A stretch of 64,000 nt of DNA from CAVONV01 sp963697355. GTDB lineage: Bacteria; Acidobacteriota; Vicinamibacteria; Marinacidobacterales; DATDRI01. The translations under genes were made by a program, and so were the position numbers. Position 1 is the first letter of the stretch; each line of letters begins with the position of its first letter. The DNA is taken from NCBI GenBank assembly GCA_963697355.1, contig CAVONV010000023.1, positions 1,302,001 to 1,366,000 on the forward strand, written 5' to 3'. Of the stretch, positions 7,980 through 18,300 are shown one piece after another. A model generated the notes under the pieces. The model was given only the letters and a program-made list of their open reading frames with translations, was not told the origin of the DNA and did no database searches.

Positions 7980-8492
7980 ATGAACTACAAATCCTCAATA
8001 AGCTTGCTCGGTTTGCCGCTTGTTCACATCGCGATCGGGCTGCCTGAGGGTTCGTCCGGAACTCGCGGAATTGCAAAAGGCTGGATTGCTATCGGTGACA
8101 TTGCCTTCGGTGTCGTCTTTGCACTGGGCGGGCTTGCCGTTGGAGGCATCAGTGTGGGTGGTCTGTCGGTGGGGGTGTTGGCATTTGCCGGCCTTTCGGT
8201 AGGCATTTGGTCAGTTGGTGGTCTGGCGCTTGGTGTGTTTGCTCTCGGTGGTGGTGCAATCGCCGTATGGGCTGCCAACGGAGGCCTGGCTGTTGCCAGC
8301 GAATACTCTCTCGGAGGTCTTGCCATTGGTGCCCATGCAAATACCGACGCAGCCCGCGCTTACTTCGAATCCAGTCGATTCTTCAGTATGGGCTCACTGC
8401 TCGCGCGCCATTCGCGCTGGTTGCTGGTATTCGCGATCATTGTCCCAATCATTACGATGCTCGTAAAACGTCGAGGCAAGCGCGCCGCCTGA
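7980..8492 (+). CDS. Pentad-repeat glycine-rich membrane protein
   Basis: The protein of about 170 residues is dominated, at residues 35-95, by a five-residue repeat of the type GGLSV/VGGIS, giving a G or A every fifth position with aliphatic residues between. A hydrophobic helix near the C terminus (WLLVFAIIVPIITMLV) is followed by a KRRGKRAA tail, consistent with membrane anchoring and cytoplasmic-positive topology. The repeat could form a glycine-rich helix bundle or a pentapeptide-type beta-helix; sequence alone does not decide. ATG 7980 is chosen because GGAGGTGA lies about 5 bases upstream, although an in-frame start exists at 7905. It has no evident operon partner. Confidence 0.75.
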   Translation: MNYKSSISLLGLPLVHIAIGLPEGSSGTRGIAKGWIAIGDIAFGVVFALGGLAVGGISVGGLSVGVLAFAGLSVGIWSVGGLALGVFALGGGAIAVWAANGGLAVASEYSLGGLAIGAHANTDAARAYFESSRFFSMGSLLARHSRWLLVFAIIVPIITMLVKRRGKRAA

Positions 8493-8504
8493 CAGGGCAA
8501 TCGT

Positions 8505-8909
8505 TTGACGCTGTTTTCGCAGACTACGTCTACAGTGTCAAAGAAGCAGCTCGAGATCCGGACGAAGTGGCTCGAGAGGGGCGTCTCATGGGAGAGCCGG
8601 CCGCGCTCTCAACTTGAAGCGGCAGCTCGGGAGGGAGAGCGCGAAATCTGCGCCCTCGCTGAAGAAGGCGGCAAATTACACCGACCTGAAGCGAACTATC
8701 TCCGCGACGGCGTCTACGAACTTCGGGCGAAAAGCGGCCGCGTTAACCTCAGGGTACTCTAATTTTTCCATGGCCGGAATGTGGCTGTTCTCGTCCGCGC
8801 GCTGACGAAGGGTGCCGAAGTGCCGGCTGTGGAAATCGAGCGAGCGATCGAACGAAAGACATATTACGAAAACGACCCTCATGGGCATACCTACGAGGAG
8901 GAGCTTTGA
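8505..8909 (+). pseudogene. HigB/Gp49-type toxin gene with one in-frame stop
   Basis: The core of the family is clear: HRPEANYLRDGVYELRAK, then RVL, a TAA stop at 8760-8762, then in the same frame FFHGRNVAVLVRALTKGAEV to a TGA at 8907-8909. Family members have Tyr at the stop position (RVLYFFHGR), so a single TAC/TAT to TAA change interrupts the gene. The N-terminal section before about residue 55 is poorly preserved, so the left border is uncertain. HigB toxins are ribosome-dependent or ribosome-associated mRNA interferases. The downstream antitoxin gene is intact and begins just after this gene's natural stop. Confidence 0.75.
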
Positions 8910-8910
8910 G

Positions 8911-9225
8911 ATGGCCAAAACGAAAGACGCCCTTAAGATCCTCGCCCGCGTGACAGGAGAAGACCCCCAGTTGCGCGAGCTCATCGAGGAGGAAACCCTT
9001 AACGCTCACGTCGCTAGACTCATTTACACGGCTCGAACAGGAGCCGGGCTCACTCAGCAACAGCTCGCCGATCTCGTAGGCACCAAACAGCCCGATATCG
9101 CTCGTCTTGAAGACGCCGACTACGAAGGCCATTCCCTCACGATGCTCCATCGAATCGCGACAGCGTTGAACCAAAGGTTGGAGATCTCCTTCTCTCCCGT
9201 CGGCGACGACCAAGCAACTAGCTGA
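8911..9225 (+). CDS. HigA-type XRE-family antitoxin
   Basis: The 104-residue DNA-binding protein has a central helix-turn-helix (TQQQLADLVGTKQPDIARLE) typical of HigA/XRE antitoxins that pair with Gp49-like toxins. ATG 8911 is chosen: it follows GAGGAGGAG inside the toxin tail, one base after the toxin stop, so the pair was translationally coupled. Members bind and neutralise the toxin and repress their own operon. With the toxin apparently broken, this antitoxin may persist as an orphan repressor or provide cross-protection. Confidence 0.88.
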   Translation: MAKTKDALKILARVTGEDPQLRELIEEETLNAHVARLIYTARTGAGLTQQQLADLVGTKQPDIARLEDADYEGHSLTMLHRIATALNQRLEISFSPVGDDQATS

Positions 9226-9625
9226 TCTTCCAATGCGTGGTTCGCGATAACTCTGTCGCAACTGATCTCACTGGAATTTCGAGATCCATGCCTACGCCAA
9301 GCTCGAATCCAGAGCCGCTCGCTAGGCAAGGACGTTGAGTAGTCGAGTTTATCCTCTGCCTCTTCCCTAAGTCGTCCCACCTATTGCGCGATCGTTGGCT
9401 GATTTTTTCAAATTAATTCATTTTGGACTTGACAAGATCTCTCATCACTGTGAATTGATACCGAAGGCGCGATCGAGATTGTGCGTCCTACAGCCGTGTG
9501 ATGTCCCACACGGCTCCGAACGGTTTGGGAGACTTCGAAGCCATCTAAGGTCGTGAACGTCCCATAGAGGCGAACGCAAAAAGAAAAAAGATCGTCGCTT
9601 ATATTATGAGTAAGGAGAAGAGCTC
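9226..9625. other. Intergenic region before the HNH endonuclease gene
   Basis: About 400 bases with no convincing coding frame. A TTGACA hexamer occurs at 9429-9434 without a good -10 partner. A Shine-Dalgarno AAGGAGAAGAG lies directly before ATG 9626. Confidence 0.4.
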
Positions 9626-10837
9626 ATGGTGGAAAAAATCAAGGCGTACTTCAAGTCGCTCGAAGGTCTCTCTACCGAAGCGCTCACCAGCTCAGCCGAG
9701 AAGTTGGTTCGGGCCGAGAAACGAAACGTTACCCTTCTCATCGCTCATATCGCGGAGATGTCGCGAAGAAAGACCTACCTCGAGTGCGGGTACAAGAATC
9801 TCTTCGACTACTGCGTGAAGCGTCTTCGTTTGAGCGAAGGCTCCGTGGCGCTTCGGATCCAGGTCGCGAACGTATCGAGACGTTTCCCTCAGCTCCTTCA
9901 ATCGCTGGCCGAAAACCGCATCAGCCTCACGGTCGCAGGTCACCTCGCGCCGCACCTTCGTGAAGACAATGTCGAGAAGCTCCTTTCGGACTGTACCGGG
10001 ATGACGAAGAGAGCCGTCGACGAGTATCTCGTGGCTCTCAGACCAAAGCCCGTCTTCCATCCGTCGATCCGCAAGAGACCTTCTCCCGTGGAGAAGACAA
10101 AAGTGGCTCGGCCCGAAGGACAACAGGAGACAATGCGAGAGAGGGAGCAGTCCAAGCCACCGCGCGCGGCTCGTTCCGTCGAGGAGGCACCGAGGCCTCG
10201 ACCAACGAGCTCCTCTCCGAACCTGCTCGAGCCGGCGCGCCCCGACAGGTTCAATTTCCGCTTCTCTGCCGACAAGAACTTCAAGGAGAAATTCGAGCGA
10301 CTGGCCGAAGTGCTCGGTGTTGAGAATCCCTTGAAGCACATGGCCGAGATTCTCGAGCGAGCCGTCGACATCTCTCTCGAGAAGAAGGATCCGAAGAGGA
10401 AACGTGAACGGCGGCTCGAGAGGCAGCGCGCGAAAGCTGCGCGTCGTCCAGAATCTCGTCCGGACAAGATTTCGACTCGACCAGAAAAAAAGGACAGGAC
10501 GGAGTCGCGCTATATTCCCTCCGAGGTACGCGAGCGCGTCTTCGAACGGGCCGGCCACCAGTGCCAGTACACGTCGGCAGACGGGACGCGGTGTAGCGCT
10601 AGAACGAGACTCGAGATCGAACATGTGCGGCCCTTCGCGATCTATCGTAGTCACGAGGAGCGATATCTTCGGGCGCTGTGCAAAAGACATAATCGCTTTG
10701 AGGCGGAGCGTGTCTACGGTACCGAGTTCATCCAGAACAAGATCGACGAAAAAAGGCTTCAGAGAGTTTCCCGGAGCGGTACCGGTCAATACCTTCCGTC
10801 AACTCTGTTTCCTAACAAAGACGGTCTGTCGCATTAA
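9626..10837 (+). CDS. HNH endonuclease family protein
   Basis: The 403-residue protein has an alpha-helical N-terminal domain (residues 1-135) seen in many stand-alone bacterial HNH proteins of the DUF222 type, a basic proline/arginine-rich linker (about 145-205), a second helical unit with a strongly basic segment (KRKRERRLERQRAKAARR), and a C-terminal HNH nuclease motif: HQCQY, C, LEIEHVRP, LCKRHNRFEAE. The HNH metal-binding His residues and flanking cysteines are present, so it may cut DNA. The role (mobile element, defence or repair) is unknown. The start ATG is well supported by AAGGAG. Confidence 0.85.
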   Translation: MVEKIKAYFKSLEGLSTEALTSSAEKLVRAEKRNVTLLIAHIAEMSRRKTYLECGYKNLFDYCVKRLRLSEGSVALRIQVANVSRRFPQLLQSLAENRISLTVAGHLAPHLREDNVEKLLSDCTGMTKRAVDEYLVALRPKPVFHPSIRKRPSPVEKTKVARPEGQQETMREREQSKPPRAARSVEEAPRPRPTSSSPNLLEPARPDRFNFRFSADKNFKEKFERLAEVLGVENPLKHMAEILERAVDISLEKKDPKRKRERRLERQRAKAARRPESRPDKISTRPEKKDRTESRYIPSEVRERVFERAGHQCQYTSADGTRCSARTRLEIEHVRPFAIYRSHEERYLRALCKRHNRFEAERVYGTEFIQNKIDEKRLQRVSRSGTGQYLPSTLFPNKDGLSH

Positions 10838-11004
10838 CACTTCATGAGTCAAGAATGGTTCCTGCCTTACAGTGGTAGGTTTTTGACGGCCCCGAGTCGT
10901 TCCCGGCGACGAACCAGTCCTTGTCCTGGATTCCGCTCCGCGGGCACAGGGAACGATAGGAGATTGTCCTTGCCTCGATGATTCCTCCCGTGGTGAACAA
11001 CGAT

Positions 11005-11056
11005 GACAGTCACCGTTTAAGCTATTGGTTCCAGTCAACGAACTGTGACCACTGTC
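11005..11056. repeat. Inverted repeat with GACAGTCACC arm
   Basis: GACAGTCAC at 11005-11013 faces GTGACCACTGTC at 11045-11056, an imperfect inverted repeat with a two- to three-base bulge. It shares the GACAGTCACC core with elements at 5096 and 39707 and a TATTGGTTCC tail with the element near 5920. The surrounding 10838-11102 region is otherwise empty. Confidence 0.5.
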
Positions 11057-11102
11057 GCCGACACCAACATGCAGTTCCCGATCTATTCAAGAAATGGGGC
11101 CG

Positions 11103-11504
11103 TCATCCGGGTGTCCAGATTAGTGATTCCCCCGCAAGCGAGCTAGGTTCATTGCCAGTGCTCGCCCAAAAGGTCGTCAGTAGAAACACTGGCCCTACAA
11201 GGTTGCGCAACCAACCCTCCTTGCTTCCAGATTCTCCAAACGTGTACCCAACCACGAGGCTAATCGTACCAACAACGACTATAGCGCCAACGGTGTGCAG
11301 GACAATGACCACAATAGAAACGACCTTGGGTGGAATCACAAGGTTGAGACCGAAACTTATGGAATAGAAGATGAGAAGGCTAGCCCTCAGGTAGTCAGAG
11401 CCTTCTTTGGCATCCGCCTGAAGAATGCCTAGCGCAAAATACTGGTGTACCCCTGCCCCGAGGACACTCAACAGCTTGGTGGCGGAGACTGAATTATGAT
11501 CCAT
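11103..11504 (-). CDS. Small polytopic membrane protein, paralogue of the downstream-of-Rhs protein
   Basis: The 133-residue protein has about three to four predicted membrane segments and aligns with its neighbour at 11943-12335 through shared positions: YLRAS...YS.S..LNL, IVVIVLH, SLVV and ESGSKEGW...PVFLLTTFWAS. The pair therefore looks like a gene duplication downstream of the Rhs gene. Polymorphic-toxin loci often carry tandem immunity genes, and membrane proteins fit immunity to a membrane- or periplasm-acting effector. No Shine-Dalgarno is obvious before the ATG at 11504. No domain family is recognised; the immunity role is inference from context. Confidence 0.6.
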   Translation of the reverse strand: MDHNSVSATKLLSVLGAGVHQYFALGILQADAKEGSDYLRASLLIFYSISFGLNLVIPPKVVSIVVIVLHTVGAIVVVGTISLVVGYTFGESGSKEGWLRNLVGPVFLLTTFWASTGNEPSSLAGESLIWTPG

Positions 11505-11942
11505 CTACCGCACGTCTGCTTCAGTGGTAACGAGACCCTTTCTAATAATAATGGTTGTAAGCGTTGCTGCAAATAGTGGGGATCAGGTATGCAGGAACGT
11601 CACCGGCTGAATTGTTGCATTCAGGTCGGGTGCCGTTCATCCTCCACACGATCGACCGGCGGAGAGAACGGCGGAATTGCCCTCCGAGGTCGCTTTTCCC
11701 GATCAGGAAAGAAGATTCCCGATCCTGACTCGAGAAACCGCTTGAATCAGACAGCATAGTTTTTCGCCATCACGATCGGTTCACTCGAAGTGTGTCAACT
11801 TGCCTTGATCCCTTCCGTTTTGACCCCCGTTTCAGTCGTTTCGCTCAACTCCCTCCATTGGCGAGCCAAATGGCCGCTCGGACCCAGCATTCAACTCCTA
11901 TTTTGCCAGTACACTCCGCTGCATAACGACCAGAAATACTTC
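11505..11942. other. Spacer between the two paralogous membrane-protein genes
   Basis: About 440 bases. A 71-codon minus-strand frame (11542-11757) shows no family resemblance and is not called. The length suggests that an additional immunity-type gene or toxin tail may have decayed here, but no recognisable remnant was found. Confidence 0.3.
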
Positions 11943-12335
11943 TCAACTGCCATTCTGGAAGCCACCCCTCGCTCTACCAAAGTTCAAAATGACGCTACTC
12001 GCAAACGCTAATAGGAGGAGTACAATCGGCCAGAAAAACTGCCACAAACCTAGCTTGCTTCCTGCTTCCATAAACGCGATCAACGTCATTCTCACAAGCG
12101 AAATTCCCAAGTAAACTACAGCCGCGGCGTGCAAGGCAGCTAGCACAATGGCTCTGGACTTTCTGACCCGGAATAGGTTCAGCACCAAACTCAAGGCGTA
12201 AAGAACAAACGCGGCAGCTCTTAAGACGTCCGACTTCACGGGCTCGTCCGAAACCAAGGTTACGCCAAAGAAGAGTAACACCAGTGCCGCAGTAATGCTT
12301 AGCGTTTTGCACGCTCTAATAAAGCTTTTGACCAT
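11943..12335 (-). CDS. Small polytopic membrane protein, candidate Rhs immunity protein
   Basis: The protein of about 130 residues has four hydrophobic segments (around residues 14-30, 36-55, 62-80 and 92-115) and basic loops. ATG 12335 is chosen because GGTGA overlaps the Rhs stop codon region about 7 bases upstream. The start lies 11 bases after the Rhs stop, so translation is probably coupled. Immediate placement downstream of an Rhs C-terminal effector domain is the classic position of a cognate immunity gene. It is paralogous to the protein at 11103-11504, with conserved LRA, LNL, LH and E(A/S)GSK positions. The partner specificity is inferred, not shown. Confidence 0.7.
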   Translation of the reverse strand: MVKSFIRACKTLSITAALVLLFFGVTLVSDEPVKSDVLRAAAFVLYALSLVLNLFRVRKSRAIVLAALHAAAVVYLGISLVRMTLIAFMEAGSKLGLWQFFWPIVLLLLAFASSVILNFGRARGGFQNGS

Positions 12336-12346
12336 CACTATCTCAC

Positions 12347-15300
12347 CTATCGCTCCGGCAACGAAAGACTGCTCCAATAGTCCTCGGGCATCTCGACGTC
12401 CATGGCGTCCAGAACCATCTTTTTCTCTTCTTTTGTATTCGCCATTATGAAGTCAAGGAGCATCGGTTCCAGATTCCTGAAGTGCTCGGTACGCCCACGC
12501 CGGTGACCTGGATTCTCCTTCATGAATCGCACCATAGCTATATACGTCTCCCTCGCAGTTCGCAGCGCGTCAATCGGGAAGAGATGTGTGAAATCACTCT
12601 CGGGCCAAGGCCCCCTCCGCTCCCGAGCGTGTCCAAAATCTCCCATGAGTGGTTTCCCTTGGTGAGACCACGAGTCTTGGAATGGATGTAGGCCTTCGCC
12701 AAAAGCCACTAAATTGCCTGACTCGGTGGCCCGATTAATTCTCTTCCTTGCCGCTGCACTGCCTGGTACTACTTCATCGCTTCCAGCATCTCGCGGAAAG
12801 TGCCACTCCCTCACAAGCGCCCGAGCCCTGTTTTTCACTTTCTTGCTGTACAAGGGGGAACCGATGGTCTCTGCTAAAGACAGTGCATCTCTGAAGTCTA
12901 GGTCCGGTTTGATTGCGCACTGCGCGAGCGTCTCCGCATCTGATTCCGAGAACCCGGCTTGCATCGCGAGGTATTTCGTAAGTCCATAGTGAACGTCGGA
13001 CGAGTAGTAGCCCCAAGTATCTGTAAATCGTAACGGGCGACTAAGAGCGTAGGCGTATCGATTCAATCCTCGCGCACTCCCTGTCTCGTCGGTTCCCAAT
13101 CTAGCCAACCACGGAGGGATAAGGTCGATATAGGTCGGGCTCGCCATGGCACCCGAACCACCTGGCGAACCCTGTAGATCAATACTCCTATCCAGGGCGA
13201 TTCCCTTGAAAGCTTGAGGACCCGTTCCTTGGTGGGTCTCAACCGCAACGAGCGCCTCTGAGGAATTGAAGCGTGCGATTTCGCGCTGTCGATCGGCATT
13301 CTTTCTTAAATCATTTGCTAACGAGTCGAATGCGAATTTTCTCTTCAGAAACGCGGCGTCGGAGGCACGTAGCACTTTCGCCGTCGTTTGATAGTAACTC
13401 TTCAGCACTGCCGTGTTGACACGATGATAACGCATTTCTCCCGCCCAAGGCACGGGAGCGTCATGGCCCAAGAAGGGGTCTGCTGACAGGAAACGTCCAA
13501 CGGAGGGGTTGTAGAAGCGTGCACCGAGGTAATGCAGGTCCGTCTCGTCGTCTTTCTCGTATCCGGCGTAGGTGAAGCTGTTGGCACTGGTACCGTTCCT
13601 TTCCCGCTCATTGCCCCAAGCGTCGAAGAGGATGCTCTGCCTCGTGCTTCCAGCCTCGTCGGTTAGATTCACGGTGGATCCGAGAAAGTCGAGATGGAAG
13701 TAGCTTGTCCCGTCGTTTCGATTACTCAGGCTGACGAGCTGGTCGAGCCCGTAGTCATATTTAGAGACCGTCTGCCCTGCATCATCGACCTCAGTGATGG
13801 CAGAACGCTGGTCATACGTGTAGTGCCGCCGACCGTCGTCACCGATTTTAAGAATCCTTCGACCGTCATAGTCGTAGCCGTAACGGCCAAGGACGTTGGT
13901 ATCCTCTCGCACCTCGCCGAGTTGATTCCGGATGTCGTAGTGGTACGTGGTCTCGACTCCCGCTTTGAACTTCGATGTGGTGTTTCCGTTGGCGTCGTAT
14001 TGGTAGGCAACATTCTCAGCGGCGTCGAGATTGTCAGTAATCGTTTCTAGCCGATTGATCTCGTCATAGTCGTAGACCAAGTCCTTCAGTATATTCGAGG
14101 TCTGGACTTCGAGTTGCTGCTCGGTTAGTCGATTGCCAGTTTTGTCGTACGTGTACGTTGTCGTCCTTGCGGTGGGCGTCCCAAACTCGTAGGTAACCTC
14201 TGTCAACCGATTGACATCGTCATAGTCGTAGGTTGTTGTCTCTGTCCTACCGGCGTTGGTTTCTACCTGTTGGAGTCTATTCCCGTTTGGATCGTACATG
14301 TATCCGTATGCAGACACGGTTCCCGTTGGACCCGAGTGCGAGATCGAAGTCACCCGATCTGCGGCATCATACCCATAGGTCGATGTCGTGCCGTTGGGAT
14401 TGTAGACCGAGTGCTTCAGTCCATCCGGGTGGTAGGTGTAGCGAACGGCCTGCTCGTTGGCGGTGTCTTCCTCTAGTTTAATGGTCTCGAGTCGGTTGAG
14501 AGCGTCGTACTCGTAGACGGTCCGATTGCCATCGGGATCGACGAGGAGCGTGCGATTGCCTTGATAGTCGTAGTCATGGGTGAGCTGACGGTTGGTCGTA
14601 TCCCTCTCGGTCTCGATTCGGTCGAGGTCGTTGTAGGTTTTGACGTTGGAAACCACTTCCACCGGATCACTGCCCGTAGAGCGATGCTCGTCCACCTGGG
14701 TGAGATTGTTGTTCTCGTCGTAGTTGTAGTCGACTTGGTGTGTTCTTGTGTAGAGCTCGAAATCGCCCGCAGCGAGGCTGAAGACCTTGGACGTCAGCCG
14801 ATTGAGCTCATCGTAGGAATAGTCGGTCACCTGACCTTTGGGGTCGGTGAGCTTGATCTGGTTCGCGTTTGGGTCGTAATCATGGTCGGTGATGTAGTTG
14901 AAACCGGCCGGATCCTGGATCATCAGATCCAAACGGTTGAGGGCGTCGAAGGTGAAGGTGACGACGTGATCTTCACCGTCCGTCTGCCCGATCCGGTTAC
15001 GATTTTCATCATACTCGTATTGGTAGATTCCGCCGTCCGCCATGCGAACTTCGATGAGCTCATTTAGTTCCCCAAAATCGTACTCCGTCCGCTCAGAGCT
15101 GGGTTCTATCTGAGCTGTCCGATTCCCATCTTCGTCGTACTCGAACTCAGTGATGTTGCCTCCTGCGTCTTGGACGAAACGGAGCCGATTGAGATCATCA
15201 TAAGTGTTCTTGACATCAAACGGCTGCCCGGTGATCCGACCGTCCTTTTCTTCCAGTAAATTCCCAACCCGGTCGTACTTGAAGGTCGTTGTCGTGGCCA

Positions 15301-18300
15301 ATGGAGTCTCAAATCCAGCAGTTCTTCTGGCTAGCCGGTTGGCCCCGTCGTAGGCGAACTGAGTCTTGTTGCCATTGGCGTCCTCCGACAGAACACGGTT
15401 GTTGTTACCGTCGTAATCGTGCCGCTCCAAGACGACGCCGGAGCGGGTGACCGAAACGAGACGTCCCAAAGCGTCTAACTGGTTCGTTGTCTCGATGTTC
15501 CGCCTGTCGGTTTCAACGACCTGTCGTTCGGCGTCTCGATAGTCCGTGTGGAGCTCCTGAAGTAAGGGATCGATGACCTTCACCAAGCGATTCAAGCCAT
15601 CATATTCGAAATGCGTCGTATTCCGCCGTTTATCGGTTTCGGACCTCTTGTTGACCCCGTCGTAGGCAAGCTCTAAATACTCATCGGCAGGATCGGTGAT
15701 TTTCACAACACGGTCCTGCTCATCGAGCTCGTAAGTGGTGGTGTGGCCGCGGGCGTCCGTTTCAGTACGTTTGCGGTTGGCGTCGTCGTAGACGATCGAT
15801 GCAAGCGCGAGCTCACTTTGACCGCCGGTTTGGGTGATGGGCTGTTCTATCCGGGTTTCGACCAATCGTCCGAGATTGTCGTACTCAAAATGTGTGTCGA
15901 GCCCCCGACGGTTCGTTTCAGTCGTCTTGTTGCCTTCTCCGTCATATTCGACATCGGACGTCAATCCCAGCGGAAATTGCGTTTCCGTTAAACGATTCAA
16001 GCCGTCGTAGACGAACTCCGTCGTGCGGTTCTCCGCGTCGGTAATTCGCTCCACGTTGCCGTTGCCGTCGTAGTAAGTCTTGGTGACGAGCACTCCATCG
16101 CCGGTTTCCTGTTGAACCTCGTGCACACGGTCGAATCCATCCAAAATAGTCGTTTTCTCGAATCGGCGAGGATCGGTTTCGACCACGGTGTGCGCGCTGT
16201 CGTCATACTCGAACGTCGTGACGTAACCAAAAGCGTTCGGTGCCGAGGCGGTCACTGTCCGAGATAGAAGCCTATTTAGCGGATCAAACGTCGCCGCTGT
16301 CGACAATCCACGTGTAAGGTCTTCTTCTTCAGTCAGATTGCCAAGCTCATCATAACCAAACCGAATCTGATTTTGCTCCGGATCGGTTTTCAAAGTCATG
16401 CGATTCAGCCCATCATATTCAAATACCGTGACCTTACCGTTGGCGTCGCTTTGGGTCATTTTGTTGCCGACCAAGTCGTAAGTGAAAGTTTCGACATGAC
16501 TAGCTGGATCTGTTGGCAGTTTCCGCTCACGCACCCGGTAGAGCTCATCGTAGACAAAATCCGTCCGATTTCCCCGGACATCGATCTCGTAGCGTTTGTT
16601 GCCGACATCGTCGTAGCCCACCTCAGAGACCACCTGCGGGTCGCCATAGGATCCAGTCACGGTCACTCTGATCAGACGGTTCAGCTCGTCGTAGTCGTTG
16701 TCAGTCACCACGTTCCGACGGTCGGTCAGCTGTTCTACGTTCCCGTTGCCGTCGTAGTCGGTGAGGGTGATTAGCTCGGCATCCAAGTCTCCGCCGCTTT
16801 GCCGTTGTTCCCGGACCCGGTTGAGCCCGTCTAAAACGTTCATGGTCACGAGCGCCAACCCGTTCGTTTGTGTCTGGACCTCCCCATTTGGGAAATAGGT
16901 CGTGGTGATCTCTTCCGTGGCGGAAGACCCCTTGTCATCGAAGCGTCGTTGAATATGAATCCGGTCGAGCGCATCGTAGATCCACTCCGACGTTCGGCCA
17001 AAACTGTCCTCGGTAGAGATCTTCCGGCTTCTTTCGTCGTAGATGTGATAGGTGCGGTTGCCAAGCGCGTCTTCGATATAGGTCGGATTCCCGTTCTCGT
17101 CATAGTCGAACCGGGTGCGGTGCCCTCGGGCATCCCATTGGTGCTCAAGGTCGCCGTTGTCGGGATCGTAGTCGAATCGGGTGACGTTTTGCTCCGCATC
17201 TGTGATCGAGAGGAGGTTGCCGTTGGCTGGATCGATCTCGAAAACCGTTTCCCGCCCTTCGGCATCCTTCTTGTAGGTGATTTTGTTGAAGACCGGATCG
17301 TAGTCGAACTCGGTGATGACCTCGCCGAATTCCGTCGTCTCGATGATCTCCTTGGTGAGGTTGGCGCGGTCGTCGTATTCAAAGCGGGTGCTACGGTTCT
17401 CGGCATCGATTTCTCTTGTCTTGTAGATATCGTGCGACGACCACTCCATCGTGGTCAAGATCCCGCCCGGCTCTTCGATTTCCAGGGGCGAGCCGTTTTG
17501 GTTCAAACGGTAAATGGTGGTGTTGGACCTGGGATCGGTCACGTGCGTGATGAATCTTCCAGTGGTCGTGATCTCCGTGAGGTCGTAGATGAAAGACGTC
17601 GTGGCCTGCGCGGGCTCGCCGGCCGCTTCACGGACCTCCCTGACCCATTCGTGTTTGCCTACGCTCAGGGGATCCGGTGTTTCGCCGGGGAACGCATCAG
17701 CTTCCGTGTAGTACTCGTACTCGGTCCGGTTTTGATTCGGATCGACGTAGGCCGTTAAGTTGTGCCGGTCGAGGGTGCTGGTCACGGAATACTCATACCC
17801 TTGAATGCGCTCGGCTCGAGTGACACTCACCAAGTTGGCTAGGGCATCGTAAGTATAGATAATCTCGAGGCCCATGGGTCCTGTGATGCGCACGACTCGG
17901 GGTTCACCGAGGACGGTATTGTACTGGAAGCCGAGAGACCGGCCTTCGGTCTCGTCCGCAAACACCTCGCGGACTTCCGTAATCTTCCTTTCGTTATCGT
18001 AGCCAACGTTGATTCTGTTCCCGTTGGTGTCCTCAATGTAGTCCAGCGAGAGTGCGCCGCCGTAGAGTGGGTTGTTCTCGAGTACGAGATCGTCCATGTA
18101 GTGATAACGGACGCGCCCCTTGGTATAGAAGTCGTAGCTTCCGTCGGGATTCTCGACGAGCGTCGTGTGGTATCCCTTCTGCGGAATGAACTCATTGCCG
18201 TTTTTGATGAAGCGCTGTCCCGTTCCATCACCTCCCCGTATCGTATAACCACAGCCGGTGATGATGAGGGTCGACATGTAGTTGAAGGACCACCCTGCAC

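Noticed and set aside
13000..18000. CRISPR-like regular repetition
   Set aside because: The periodicity comes from YD-repeat coding sequence with variable spacing; no conserved direct repeat with spacers exists here or elsewhere in the window.
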